From: Actinacidiphila acididurans
GTDB taxonomy: Bacteria; Actinomycetota; Actinomycetes; Streptomycetales; Streptomycetaceae
Direction of reading: 5' to 3'
Assembly (NCBI RefSeq): GCF_016918855.1
Contig: NZ_JADKYB010000008.1
Location: forward strand, 124,001-188,000
DNA: 64,000 nt
Part shown: in pieces, positions 56,146 through 64,000 of the stretch
Layout of the letters: each line of letters starts with the position of its first letter
Numbering within the stretch: the stretch's first letter is position 1
Notes under the pieces: model-generated
Told to the model about the DNA's origin: nothing
Seen by the model: only the letters and a program-made list of their open reading frames with translations
Databases searched by the model: none
Translations under genes and position numbers: made by a program

Positions 56146-57471
56146 GTGACGAAGAAACGCCTCATCCGGCCGCTGACCGGCGTGGTCGCGGTCGCCGGAA
56201 CCGTCGCCGGCCTGATCGCGGTCGTCTCGCCCTCCTCGTTCGGGGCCGCCGGCAGCGACACCGCCGCCGGCACCGCCACCGCCCCGGTGGCCGTCTGCTC
56301 CACCCCGCCCCCAGGGCAGTTCGCCTGCCAGGCGGAAGTGATGCCGGACCACTCGGCCGCGGGGGTTCGCTCCTTCACGGCCGGGAACAGCGCCGCACTC
56401 CCGGCGGGCATGGGGCCCGCCGACCTCCAGTCCGCGTACGCCATCGCCTCCGATGTCGCGGCGCACGCCGGCCGGGGCCGCACCGTCGCGATCGTCGACG
56501 CCTACGACGACCCCACCGCGGAGGCCGACCTCGCGGTCTACCGCGCCACCTACGGGCTGCCGGCCTGCACCACCGCCAACGGCTGCTTCCGCAAGGTGAA
56601 CCAGCAGGGCGACGCCGCGCCGCTGCCCGCGGTCAACGCCAGCTGGGCGACGGAGATCAGCCTGGACGTGGACGCCGTCTCGGCGGCCTGCCCCGACTGC
56701 GGCATCCTCCTGGTCGAGGGTGACCAGCCCTCCCCGGACGACCTCGGCGCGAGTGTCGACACCGCGGTACGGCTCGGCGCCGACGCCGTCTCCAACAGCT
56801 ACAGCGCCAGCGAGAGCGGGGTCTCGGACACGGCGCCGAACGGCGTGCCCACCAGCGCCGGCTCCTACGACCACCCCGGGGTGCCGATCCTCGCCGCGTC
56901 CGGTGACTCCGGCTTCCAGCTCGACGCCCCCTACCCTGCGGACCTCACGTCGGTCATCGCGGTCGGCGGCACCTCGCTGAGCCGCAGTGACACCGCACGA
57001 GGCTGGACCGAGACCGCCTGGGGCCCGACCCAGCGTCCCAGCGGCGCGGGAGCGGCCTGCTCGGCACACGTCGACAAGCCGGCCTGGCAGCACGACGCCG
57101 CCTGCCCCGGCCGGACCGTCGCCGACATCTCCGCCGACGCCGACCCCTACACGGGACTGGCCGTCTACGACAGCACCCCGGACCTGGCCGACGGTCTCCC
57201 CGGCGGCTGGCTGCGCGCCGGGGGCACCAGCGCGGCCACCCCGCTCGTGTCGGCCATGTACGTGATGGCCGGCCCCGCGGTGGGCATCAAGGACGCCTCG
57301 GGCCTGTACGCGCATGCCGATCGCCTCAACGACGTCGTCGGCGGTTCGGACAGCATCCCCGGCAGTGGCATGGAGTGCCCCGCCACCAGTTACATGTGCT
57401 CCGCTCTCAAGGGCTACGACGGCCCCACCGGACTCGGTTCGCCGGACGGACTGGACTCCCTGCGGTACTGA
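56146..57471 (+). CDS. Secreted S53 sedolisin (cassette 2)
   Basis: A 441-residue exported serine-carboxyl peptidase, paralogue of 46796-48112. A signal peptide (LTGVVAVAGTVAGLIAVVSP) and only about 65 further residues precede the catalytic fold, so again there is no large prodomain. Catalytic residues: Glu170 and Asp174 (EISLD), Asp254 (SGDSGF), Ser362 (GGTSAATP). CTTANGC and CPDC are shared with the paralogue. The start GTG 56146 follows CAGGAG; a GTG at 56110 overlapping the companion stop is an alternative. It is codirectional with and 32 bp after the companion, the same order as cassette 1. Confidence 0.88.
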   Translation: MTKKRLIRPLTGVVAVAGTVAGLIAVVSPSSFGAAGSDTAAGTATAPVAVCSTPPPGQFACQAEVMPDHSAAGVRSFTAGNSAALPAGMGPADLQSAYAIASDVAAHAGRGRTVAIVDAYDDPTAEADLAVYRATYGLPACTTANGCFRKVNQQGDAAPLPAVNASWATEISLDVDAVSAACPDCGILLVEGDQPSPDDLGASVDTAVRLGADAVSNSYSASESGVSDTAPNGVPTSAGSYDHPGVPILAASGDSGFQLDAPYPADLTSVIAVGGTSLSRSDTARGWTETAWGPTQRPSGAGAACSAHVDKPAWQHDAACPGRTVADISADADPYTGLAVYDSTPDLADGLPGGWLRAGGTSAATPLVSAMYVMAGPAVGIKDASGLYAHADRLNDVVGGSDSIPGSGMECPATSYMCSALKGYDGPTGLGSPDGLDSLRY

Positions 57472-57530
57472 GACCGGCTCCCGCACCACCTGTGAGGTCT
57501 TGCTCTCCTCACCCCTCGCGCGTCCCGCGG

Positions 57531-59045
57531 CTACCCGGCCACGGACGCGCGGGGGGCGGTGCGGATCATCGACCAGGAGACCGGGGGGAGTTCCGCGGAC
57601 AGGCTGCTGGGCTCGACGAAGTGGCGGGTGGAGGTGCGCGGTTCGACCCGGCGCGGGGCGCTCTTGGAGTTGGTCGCCAGCAGGTCCTGCCCGCCGAGGA
57701 CGACGTGCTCGACGACCTCGTGGTCGCCGGCCAGCCGCAGTTGCAGGGTGGCCGCCTGGCGGTCGTCGCGGTTGACCGCGAAGATCGTGGTCTCGCCGGT
57801 CTCCGGGTCCCGGGTCGCGGCCACGTCGACCGCGGCCACGTCGCCGAGCGTGGCCGAGTGCAGCATCGGCGAGACCGGCTCGACCCGCAGCACCTCGCCG
57901 CGGGCGTGCCGGGCGGTGAGGGCGAAGGGGTAGAAGATGGTCTGCCGCCAGGCCCCGGTGTCCGGCTCGGTCCTGATCGGCGCGATCACATTCACGAGCT
58001 GGGCGAGGCAGGCGATGGTCACCCGGTCGCTGTGCCGCAGCAGGCTCATCAGCAGGTTGCCCAGCACGACGGCGTCCTCGACGGTGTACTCGTCCTCGAT
58101 CAGCCGCGGCGCCCGGGCCCAGTCCAGGTTGTCCTGGCCCGCGAACCGGCTCTCGTACCAGAGGTTCCACTCGTCGAAGGACAGGTTGAGCTTGCGCCGG
58201 GAGCGCCGCTTGGCGCCGATGTGGTCGCAGGTCGCGACGACCCCCTCGATGAAGGAGTCCATCACCTGCGCCGAGGCGAGGAAGCCGACCCGGTCGTCGC
58301 CGTGCTGCTCGAAGTAGGCGTGCAGGGATATGTAGTCGACCACGTCGTACGCCTCGTCGAGCACCTGGGCCTCCCAGGAGCCGAAGGTCGGCATCCGCTC
58401 GTTGGAGCTGCCGCAGGCGACGAGTTCGATGGAGGGGTCGATGCGCCGCATGGCCTTGCCGGTCTCGGCGGCCAGCCGGCCGTATTCGGTGGCGGTCTTC
58501 TGCCCGATCTGCCAGGGGCCGTCCATCTCGTTGCCCAGGCACCAGGTCCTGATCCGGTGCGGCTCGCGCACGCCGTGGGCGATGCGCAGGTCGGACCAGC
58601 GGGTGCCGCCGGGGAAGTTGGCGTACTCCAGCAGGTTGCAGGCGTCCTCGACGCCGCGGGTGCCGAGGTTGACGGCCATGATCGGCTCGATGTCGGTCTG
58701 CCGGGCCCAGGTCATGAACTCGTTGAGCCCGAAGGTGTTCGGCTCGACGGACCGCCAGGCCAGGTCGAGGGTCTGCGGGCGCTGCTCGACCGGGCCGACG
58801 CCGTCCTCCCACCGGTAGCCGGAGACGAAGTTGCCGCCGGGGTAGCGCACGGCGGTGACGCCCAGTTCGCGGGTCAGCTTGACGACGTCGGCCCGCAGGC
58901 CGTCGACGTCGGCCTCGGGGTGGCCGGGTTCGTACACGCCGCCGTACACGCAGCGGCCCATGTGCTCGATGAACGATCCGAACAGGCGCGGCGGCACCGG
59001 CGCGACGGTGAAGGCGGGGTCGATGGTTGCAGTGCAGGTGAGCAC
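57531..59045 (-). CDS. Intracellular GH51 alpha-L-arabinofuranosidase
   Basis: A 504-residue enzyme without signal peptide. GH51 motifs are complete: PRLFGSFIEHMGRCVYGGVY near the N-terminus, YPGGNFVSGYRWEDG, acid/base Glu173 (WCLGNEMDG) and nucleophile Glu292 (NLSFDEWNLWY), then the C-terminal beta domain. It releases arabinose from imported arabino-oligosaccharides. The start GTG 59045 follows GGAGACAG; an in-frame GTG at 59084 overlaps the permease stop but has no ribosome site. It is the last gene of the SBP-permease-permease-GH51 operon and converges with the sedolisin gene. Confidence 0.93.
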   Translation of the reverse strand: MLTCTATIDPAFTVAPVPPRLFGSFIEHMGRCVYGGVYEPGHPEADVDGLRADVVKLTRELGVTAVRYPGGNFVSGYRWEDGVGPVEQRPQTLDLAWRSVEPNTFGLNEFMTWARQTDIEPIMAVNLGTRGVEDACNLLEYANFPGGTRWSDLRIAHGVREPHRIRTWCLGNEMDGPWQIGQKTATEYGRLAAETGKAMRRIDPSIELVACGSSNERMPTFGSWEAQVLDEAYDVVDYISLHAYFEQHGDDRVGFLASAQVMDSFIEGVVATCDHIGAKRRSRRKLNLSFDEWNLWYESRFAGQDNLDWARAPRLIEDEYTVEDAVVLGNLLMSLLRHSDRVTIACLAQLVNVIAPIRTEPDTGAWRQTIFYPFALTARHARGEVLRVEPVSPMLHSATLGDVAAVDVAATRDPETGETTIFAVNRDDRQAATLQLRLAGDHEVVEHVVLGGQDLLATNSKSAPRRVEPRTSTRHFVEPSSLSAELPPVSWSMIRTAPRASVAG

Positions 59046-59080
59046 ACCTGTCTCCGATTTCTCTGCGGTGGAGCGTGAGG

Positions 59081-60004
59081 TCACTTGATGCCCGTGGTCG
59101 CGACGCTCTGCACGAACCAGCGCTGCAGGACGAGGAACGCGACGGCGAGCGGGCTGAGGGAGATCGCGGCGCCCGCCATGAGCGCGGCGTGGTCCACTCC
59201 GGACTGGCTGGAGAACAGCGTCAGGGCGGCCGGCAAGGTCTGCATGTCGACGTTGTTCGTGACCACCAGGGGCCACAGGAAGTCGTTCCACAGCGCGGCG
59301 AACTGGATGATGAACAGCGAGGCGAGGACGGGCTTGGCGTTGGGCAGGATGATCCGCCAGAACAGGGTGAAGTCGTTCGCCCCGTCGATCCGCGCCGCGT
59401 CGTCCAGCTCGCGCGGGAGCTGCATGAAGAACTGCCGCAGCAGGAAGATGCCGAGCGCGCTGGTCGCGCGGGGCACGATCAGCCCCTGGTAGGAGTTGAG
59501 CCAACCCAGGTGGAACAGGGTGAGGAAGACCGGCACCAGGGTGACCTGGAACGGCACCATCAAGGTGGCGAGGATCAGCAGGAACACCACGTTGCTGCCG
59601 CGGAACTTCAGCCGGGCGAGCGCGAAGGCGGTCATCGAGTCGAACAGCAGCAGCAACAGTGTCGTGCCGCCGGCGAACACGAAGGTGTTGACCACCAGCC
59701 GGCCGAACGGCAGCTGGCTGACCACCGCGTGCACGCCGTGCAGCGTCCAGTGCTTCGGGATCAGGCGCGCGGGATCGGCGTAGAGGTCGGAGTTGGTGCG
59801 GAAGGCGACGCCGAGCATCCACAGGAAGGGCACGATCGTCGCCAGGGCGCCGACGATCACCGCGACCCAGGACAGGGCCGCGCCGCTGCGGGCCAGGACC
59901 CGGCCAGCGGTGATCAGGCGGACCGTCCGCGGCGAGCGGGGCCCGTCGTCGTACGGGCCGCCGACGCCCGGGGCGGAACGCGGGCGGAGGGTGTCAGTCG
60001 GCAT
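59081..60004 (-). CDS. Sugar ABC transporter permease, MalG type
   Basis: A 307-residue CUT1-family inner membrane permease with about six helices. The EAA loop that docks the ATPase is RELDDAARIDGANDFTLFWR followed by IILPNAKP. It follows the partner permease with an 11-bp overlap (59994-60004). No ATPase gene lies in this operon; Streptomyces CUT1 systems commonly share the ATPase MsiK encoded elsewhere (family knowledge). Given the GH51 gene downstream, the substrate is probably an arabino-oligosaccharide. Confidence 0.92.
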   Translation of the reverse strand: MPTDTLRPRSAPGVGGPYDDGPRSPRTVRLITAGRVLARSGAALSWVAVIVGALATIVPFLWMLGVAFRTNSDLYADPARLIPKHWTLHGVHAVVSQLPFGRLVVNTFVFAGGTTLLLLLFDSMTAFALARLKFRGSNVVFLLILATLMVPFQVTLVPVFLTLFHLGWLNSYQGLIVPRATSALGIFLLRQFFMQLPRELDDAARIDGANDFTLFWRIILPNAKPVLASLFIIQFAALWNDFLWPLVVTNNVDMQTLPAALTLFSSQSGVDHAALMAGAAISLSPLAVAFLVLQRWFVQSVATTGIK

Positions 60005-60935
60005 CGCGGTACCTCGACAGTCGCAGTTGGAGCGCGGAGACGGCGAGGATGACCACGAACAGCACCCAGGCGACGGCGCTCGCGTAGCCCATCCGGAACT
60101 CGACGAAGCCCTTCTGGTACAGGTACATGACCACCGATTCGGTGTGGAAGATCGGTCCGCCGCTGGTCATCGAGAAGACCAGGTCGAACAACTGCAGCCC
60201 GGTGACGGTGGCGATGAGCGTGGTGAACAGCAGGGCCGGCCGCAGCGCGGGCAGCGTCACATGGCGGAAGCGCTGCCACGGCCCGGCGCCGTCGAGCGCG
60301 GCCGCCTCGTACAGGTCGGGCGGGATCTGCTGCATGCTCGCCAGCAGCACGATCATCGTGAAGCCGACGTTCTTCCAGATGCCCACGGCGATCACCGTCG
60401 GCAGCGCGAGCGAGGTCGACTGGAGCCAGTCCGGCGGTGTGACGCCCGCCTTGGACAGCCAGGCGTCCACCAGCCCGACCTGCGGGTCGAGCAGGAACTT
60501 CCAGACGATCCCGCTGACCACCAGGGACGCGATGAACGGGAAGAAGTACGCGGTGCGCAGCAGCGCGGTGTACCAGGTGGTGCGGCGCAGCCGCGACGCG
60601 ATCGCCAGGCCGAGCAGCACCTGCCCGGCGGTGACGGCGGCGGTGTAGACCACCGTCACCCGCAGGGCGTTCCAGAACCGGTGGTCGTGGTACAGCGCGG
60701 TGTAGTTGTCCAGGCCGACGAATTTGTGGTGGGACTCGCCGACCGTCCAGTCGTGCAGGCTCATCCAGCCCGACTGGACGATCGGCTCCGCGATGAAGAC
60801 GCCGATCAGCAGCACGCTGGGGAGGATGAACAGGTAGGCGCTGTTGAAGCGCGGCCGGCGGGGGCGGTGGGACGGACGGGGCCCGTGGGGCCGGCGGGTG
60901 CGCGGCCGGCCGGGGGCGAGGGGAGTGCTCGACAT
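59994..60935 (-). CDS. Sugar ABC transporter permease, MalF type
   Basis: A 313-residue CUT1 permease with six helices after an Arg/Pro-rich N-terminus (PRTRRPHGPRPSHRPRRPRF). The EAA loop reads QQIPPDLYEAAALDGAGPWQ. ATG 60935 lies 8 bp after the SBP stop codon without a strong ribosome site of its own, so translation is probably coupled. It forms the channel with the MalG-type partner. Confidence 0.92.
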   Translation of the reverse strand: MSSTPLAPGRPRTRRPHGPRPSHRPRRPRFNSAYLFILPSVLLIGVFIAEPIVQSGWMSLHDWTVGESHHKFVGLDNYTALYHDHRFWNALRVTVVYTAAVTAGQVLLGLAIASRLRRTTWYTALLRTAYFFPFIASLVVSGIVWKFLLDPQVGLVDAWLSKAGVTPPDWLQSTSLALPTVIAVGIWKNVGFTMIVLLASMQQIPPDLYEAAALDGAGPWQRFRHVTLPALRPALLFTTLIATVTGLQLFDLVFSMTSGGPIFHTESVVMYLYQKGFVEFRMGYASAVAWVLFVVILAVSALQLRLSRYRDAD

Positions 60936-60943
60936 CGTGCGGC

Positions 60944-62251
60944 TCAGTTCTTGTGGCATCCGGTGAGCGAGTCGATCGTCTTCGCCGCGGAGGCGGCGGC
61001 GGACGCGACATCGGCGCCGCGCTCTATCTTCTGGACGAGCGGGACGTAGGCGTCGGTGTCGATGCTGGTGGCGTTGGCCTGGCCGGCGAGGTAGAGCTTC
61101 GCGTGCGGCAGTGCCTTGGCGAACTCGGCCACCGTGGGGTCGCTCGCGACGGCGCTGCCCAGGTCGGTCCTGGCCGGCGGGAACCCGGAGATCCTGGAGA
61201 ACTGCGTCTGGGCGGTCTTGCCGGTGTACCAGGCGAGGAACTCCTGGGCCTGCTGGGGGTGCTTGCTGGTGCGGGCGATCATCAGCGGCACGGTCGAGGC
61301 CAGGGTGACCGGGCCGGCCGAGCCCACCGGCACCTGGGCGATGCCGAGGTCGATGCCGGCCGACGTGAAACCGGCCGCGGCCCAGGGGCCGTTGATCTCC
61401 ATCGCGGCCTTCTTGGCGGAGAACAGCGTGTCGGCGTCGGCGCCGGACTGGCCGACCGGGCTGATGTGGTCCTTGGCGACCAACTGGCTCCACTTGGTCA
61501 GCGCGTCGGTGCTGGCCGGGCTGTCGACGACGGCGCAGCCGTCCTGGCCGATGATGTCGCCGCCGTTCATCCACTGCAGGATGGGCCACATCTGGATGGT
61601 GTTGTTGTCCGCCAGCGAGATCCCGTACTGGCTGGGCTTGCCGCCCGAGCCGGTGGTGAGCTTCTTGGCGTCGGCGACGAAGTCGGCCTCGGTGGCCGGC
61701 GGCGCGGTGATGCCCGCGGCGGCGAACATGGCCTTGTTGTAGTAGAGCACCAGGGTGGCCATGTTGGCCGGCACCGCGTAGAGCTTGCCGTCGACGGTGA
61801 ACGCCGACTTCACGGGGGCCGGGAAGGCGGCGGAGTCGATCTGCGTCGGGCCCGTGCCGACGGAGGAGTCCAGCGGCAGCACCGAGTTGGTCTTGATGTA
61901 GGTGAAGATCGAGCCGGGGTCGGAGCTGGGAGTGGCCAGGTCCGGGCCCTGGCCGGTGGCCCAGGAGGCGGGCAGCTTCTGGCCGATGGTGGCCCAGGGC
62001 TCGGCCGTCATGGTGACGTGGATCTTGGGGTGGGTGGCGTTGAACTGCTTGACCAGCGCCTGGTACGACGGTGCGTCGGGCCCGGTGAACCCGGTGAGCA
62101 TGGTCAGGTTCACCACGCCGCCGGCGGACGTGCCACCGCCGCCCGCGCCGTTGTCGCCGCAGCCGGCGAGGAGCAGCGAGACCGTGGTGGCGGCGGCCAG
62201 CGCGGCGGCCGCTCTGCCGTAGCCGTGAATTCTCCTGTGACTGACGTGCAT
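60944..62251 (-). CDS. Sugar ABC transporter substrate-binding lipoprotein
   Basis: A 435-residue extracellular binding protein. The signal peptide ends in the lipobox LLAGC (Cys31), followed by a Gly-rich linker. The fold is a type-1 sugar-binding protein: VNLTMLTGFTGPDAPSYQAL, YAVPANMATLVLYYNKAMFA, KKAAMEINGPWAAAGF and QAQEFLAWYTGKTAQTQFSR. ATG 62251 follows GGAACGA. It is the first gene of the operon with both permeases and GH51, so arabino-oligosaccharides are the likely ligands. Confidence 0.92.
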   Translation of the reverse strand: MHVSHRRIHGYGRAAAALAAATTVSLLLAGCGDNGAGGGGTSAGGVVNLTMLTGFTGPDAPSYQALVKQFNATHPKIHVTMTAEPWATIGQKLPASWATGQGPDLATPSSDPGSIFTYIKTNSVLPLDSSVGTGPTQIDSAAFPAPVKSAFTVDGKLYAVPANMATLVLYYNKAMFAAAGITAPPATEADFVADAKKLTTGSGGKPSQYGISLADNNTIQMWPILQWMNGGDIIGQDGCAVVDSPASTDALTKWSQLVAKDHISPVGQSGADADTLFSAKKAAMEINGPWAAAGFTSAGIDLGIAQVPVGSAGPVTLASTVPLMIARTSKHPQQAQEFLAWYTGKTAQTQFSRISGFPPARTDLGSAVASDPTVAEFAKALPHAKLYLAGQANATSIDTDAYVPLVQKIERGADVASAAASAAKTIDSLTGCHKN

Positions 62252-62322
62252 GACGATCGTTCCATTTCGTCGGTGCCCCGTGTCCCGGGGCGGGAGGGTC
62301 GATAGAGCTGTCTCCTTCAGCG

Positions 62323-62341
62323 GACCGCCGGGCCGGCGGTC
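62323..62341 (-). terminator. Hairpin between the LacI and SBP genes
   Basis: GACCGCCGG (62323-62331) and CCGGCGGTC (62333-62341) form a near-continuous palindrome about 100 bp beyond the LacI stop and 72 bp before the SBP start. It may end LacI transcripts or limit read-through into the operon. Confidence 0.5.
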
Positions 62342-62444
62342 GTTCCGGGGCAGGTCCGGGGGTCGTTCCTGCGGCCGTTCCGACGGCGGGGCCGGCCGCA
62401 GGTGCGGCGCTCGGCCGGGTCGGCCGGGGTGGGAGCCGGCCGGG

Positions 62445-63485
62445 TCAGCCGGAGTGGGGGCCGCAGGACTCGCGGATCACGAGGTCGAAGGGCAGCACGG
62501 TGTGGACGGGGTCCGGCGCCGTGCCGTCGAGGAGGTCGAACAGGATGTCCGCGGCCTTGCGGCCGAGGGCCTCGGCCGGCACGTGGATCGTGGTGATGCC
62601 GGGGGTGGTCAGCCGGGAGACGCCGAAGTCGTCGTAGCCGGCCAGCGCGATGTCCTCGGGGATGCGCAGGCCGCGGGACCGGATCTCCAGCATGGCGCCG
62701 TACGCCATCTCGTCGTTGGCGGCGAAGATCGCCTGGAGGTCGGTCATGCTGTCCAGCACCTGGCGTGCGGCCGCCCGCCCCGACTCCTCGCTGAAGTCGC
62801 CGACCGCGAGGGTGTGGGTGCACGGCCGCCCCGACGCGGCCAGCGCGCCGCGGAAGCCTTCGTAACGGTCCACCGCGGTCTGGTGGTCGAGCGGCCCGCT
62901 GATGTGCGCGATACGGGTCAGCCCGTGGTCCTCCACCAGGTGGCGGGTGATCGCGGCGGCCCCCGCGATCTCGTCGATGCCCACGCTGGCCGCGTGCGGC
63001 AGGTGCACGAACCGCCCGACGAGCACCACCGGAAGGGCGGCCTCCACCATGCGGTTCACGTTCCGGTCGCTGATCGAGGCCGAGGCGATGATCGCCCCGG
63101 ACGCGGCCTGCGAGCGCAGCACCCGTTCGTACGCGGCCACGCCGTGGGTCTCGTCCGGGTTGGTCGACACCATCAGCGCCGCGTCGCGGGCGTTGGCCTC
63201 GGCCGTGACCCCCACCAGCAGGTGCATGAAGTACGGGTGGCCGAAGACGTGCTGGCCGGTGTTCGGCACGACCACGGCGATGGACGTCGAACGCCCCGCG
63301 CGCAGCGCCCGCCCGGCGGAGTTCGGGACGTAGCCGAGCCGGGCCGCGGCGGCCCGCACCGCCTCCTTGGTCGTCTCGCTGATGCGAGGGTGGTCGGACA
63401 GCGCCATGGACACCGCGCTCTGCGAGATGCCGACGGCCGTCGCGACGTCCTTGAGCGTGACGTTGGCACGCTTGGCCGCCGTCAT
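62445..63485 (-). CDS. LacI-family transcriptional regulator
   Basis: A 346-residue repressor. The HTH reads VTLKDVATAVGISQSAVSMA, then the hinge-helix region RLGYVPNSAGRALRAGRS. The periplasmic-binding-protein-like effector domain has IAVVVPNTGQHVFGHPYFMH, IFAANDEMAYGAM and IALAGYDDFGVSRL. The start ATG 63485 (MTAAKRANV) is preferred to one 57 bp upstream. It lies directly upstream of the arabinoside uptake operon on the same strand and divergent from another exported protein gene. I infer control of these, and possibly of the GH54 gene, with an arabinose-derived inducer. Confidence 0.92.
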   Translation of the reverse strand: MTAAKRANVTLKDVATAVGISQSAVSMALSDHPRISETTKEAVRAAAARLGYVPNSAGRALRAGRSTSIAVVVPNTGQHVFGHPYFMHLLVGVTAEANARDAALMVSTNPDETHGVAAYERVLRSQAASGAIIASASISDRNVNRMVEAALPVVLVGRFVHLPHAASVGIDEIAGAAAITRHLVEDHGLTRIAHISGPLDHQTAVDRYEGFRGALAASGRPCTHTLAVGDFSEESGRAAARQVLDSMTDLQAIFAANDEMAYGAMLEIRSRGLRIPEDIALAGYDDFGVSRLTTPGITTIHVPAEALGRKAADILFDLLDGTAPDPVHTVLPFDLVIRESCGPHSG

Positions 63486-63593
63486 CGTCCGGCCCCCGGA
63501 GCCCGCGGCGGGCCGCCCGGCACGGTGCCTGTCATGAGACACCCCTTTCTCGCCATGGGCCCGCTTTGCGAAGGAAGGGGGCCGATCAGGTGC

Positions 63594-63605
63594 TCTAACG
63601 TTTCA
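63594..63605. promoter_or_regulatory. LacI-operator-like site upstream of the LacI gene
   Basis: TCTAACGTTTCA has an AACGTT core and shares CGTTTCA with the site before the GH78-like gene (TGAATCGTTTCA). Two pairs of the palindrome are mismatched, so this is a weak autoregulatory candidate. Confidence 0.35.
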
Positions 63606-63690
63606 GCGCCATGGACGCTAGGTGCCGGTCGATGGAGCGTCAACCCTTCGGACGACATTTTCCGAGGCGATTTCCCTGCGGTCACGAGGG

Positions 63691-63728
63691 TTGACGGAGC
63701 GGAGGGAGCGCTTTAGCTTCGGAGCGCT
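63691..63728 (+). promoter_or_regulatory. Promoter with two AGCGCT sites
   Basis: TTGACG (63691-63696), a 17-bp spacer and TAGCTT (63714-63719) make a good rightward promoter. GGAGCGCT occurs twice, at 63705-63712 and 63721-63728, on either side of the -10. AGCGCT is the core of the GH54 operator at 42493. Transcription from here would give a leader of about 180 nt before ATG 63905. Confidence 0.55.
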
Positions 63729-63904
63729 GAATCGTATGAGCACCCAGGCGGTGCCCGTACCGCACGCCGCTGGTCGCTTTCTCGTACGGCGCACGACGCA
63801 CGCCCCCCATCGCACGCCGCACGCCGCACGCCGTACCTCGCACGCCGCGTCGCACATCGCCCACTCCTCGACGCCGCATCACTCCCGACGGAAAAGGGTC
63901 GACG

Positions 63905-64000
63905 ATGACCGATCACCCCCCACGCACCCACCTGCGCTCGGCACTTCGGCGTTTCCGCCGCGCGTTATTCGCCCTCGGCGGGGCCCTGGGCCTGACGCTG
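63905..64000 (+). CDS. Start of an exported protein (partial)
   Basis: ATG 63905 follows GGAAAAGGG and opens a frame to the window edge: MTDHPPRTHLRSALRRFRRA, then LFALGGALGLTL, which is the charged region and start of the hydrophobic core of a signal peptide. The gene is divergent from the LacI regulator and probably encodes a secreted enzyme of the same sugar regulon; its identity lies beyond the window. Confidence 0.7.
   Translation, partial: MTDHPPRTHLRSALRRFRRALFALGGALGLTL

Larger units (their letters stand above)
63486..63904. other. Divergent regulatory spacer with short CGCACGCCG repeats
   Basis: These 419 bp hold an operator-like site, a promoter and, at 63785-63860, irregular repeats of CGCACGCCG or close variants. 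No gene is supported. The repeats lie in the leader of the 63905 gene. Confidence 0.5.

Overview
The window is very GC-rich (roughly 70% by eye), with strongly GC-biased third codon positions, many GTG/TTG starts, LacI/TetR/LAL-type regulators, CUT1 sugar transporters and large secreted multidomain hydrolases. This points to a chromosome arm of a Streptomyces-like actinomycete (Streptomycetaceae). I see no tRNA, rRNA, CRISPR array, insertion sequence or phage gene. Because of the GC bias, almost every real gene carries long open frames on the other strand; these were left out.

Layout. 1-8 kb: the tail of a secreted glycosidase, a beta-trefoil protein, an aldo/keto reductase divergent from its TetR regulator across a perfect 16-bp inverted repeat, a second TetR gene with an SDR gene sharing a 17-bp operator-like word, a decayed SDR, a lipoprotein-type class F sortase with a membrane partner, and an SRPBCC protein. 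8-15.5 kb: secreted polysaccharide hydrolases (GH78-like with four Cys-rich C-terminal repeats, GH92), each preceded by a LacI-type palindrome. 15.7-28 kb: DUF4032 protein, GH15 glucoamylase/trehalase-like enzyme, SDR plus NodB deacetylase, SGNH hydrolase, two DMT transporters, an MGDG-synthase/MurG-like glycosyltransferase, a collagen-like/RHH protein and a universal stress protein. Two genes here end inside 121-125-bp tandem arrays. 28-35 kb: small-molecule redox and regulator genes (NADP oxidoreductase, epimerase, LysR, MFS, lipoprotein, SDR, XRE). 35-43.4 kb: a secreted ExeM/NucH-type nuclease, a secreted GH54 arabinofuranosidase, then two gene fragments. 43.7-57.5 kb: a proteolysis island. 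57.5-64 kb: an arabinoside uptake operon (SBP, two permeases, intracellular GH51) with a LacI regulator, and the start of another exported protein.

How the genes work together. The GH54 exo-enzyme outside the cell and the ABC transporter plus intracellular GH51 form a plausible arabinan/arabinoxylan pathway. GH78 and GH92 extend the range to rhamnosides and mannosides. LacI-type palindromes (TGTTAGCGCTCACA, GACAACGTTGTC, TGAATCGTTTCA) suggest substrate-induced expression.

Most unusual region. Between 43.7 and 57.5 kb there are two copies of the same two-gene cassette: a secreted companion protein that resembles the N- and C-terminal parts of Streptomyces S8 peptidases without the catalytic core, followed within 14-32 bp by an S53 sedolisin that appears to lack the usual large activation prodomain. 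The cassettes lie near two paralogous LAL-type LuxR regulators (one convergent, one between the cassettes), and a 62-residue proline-rich acidic ORF precedes the second cassette. A protease/companion system under LAL control is my main candidate for something undescribed. The pairing is seen in the sequence; its function is inference.
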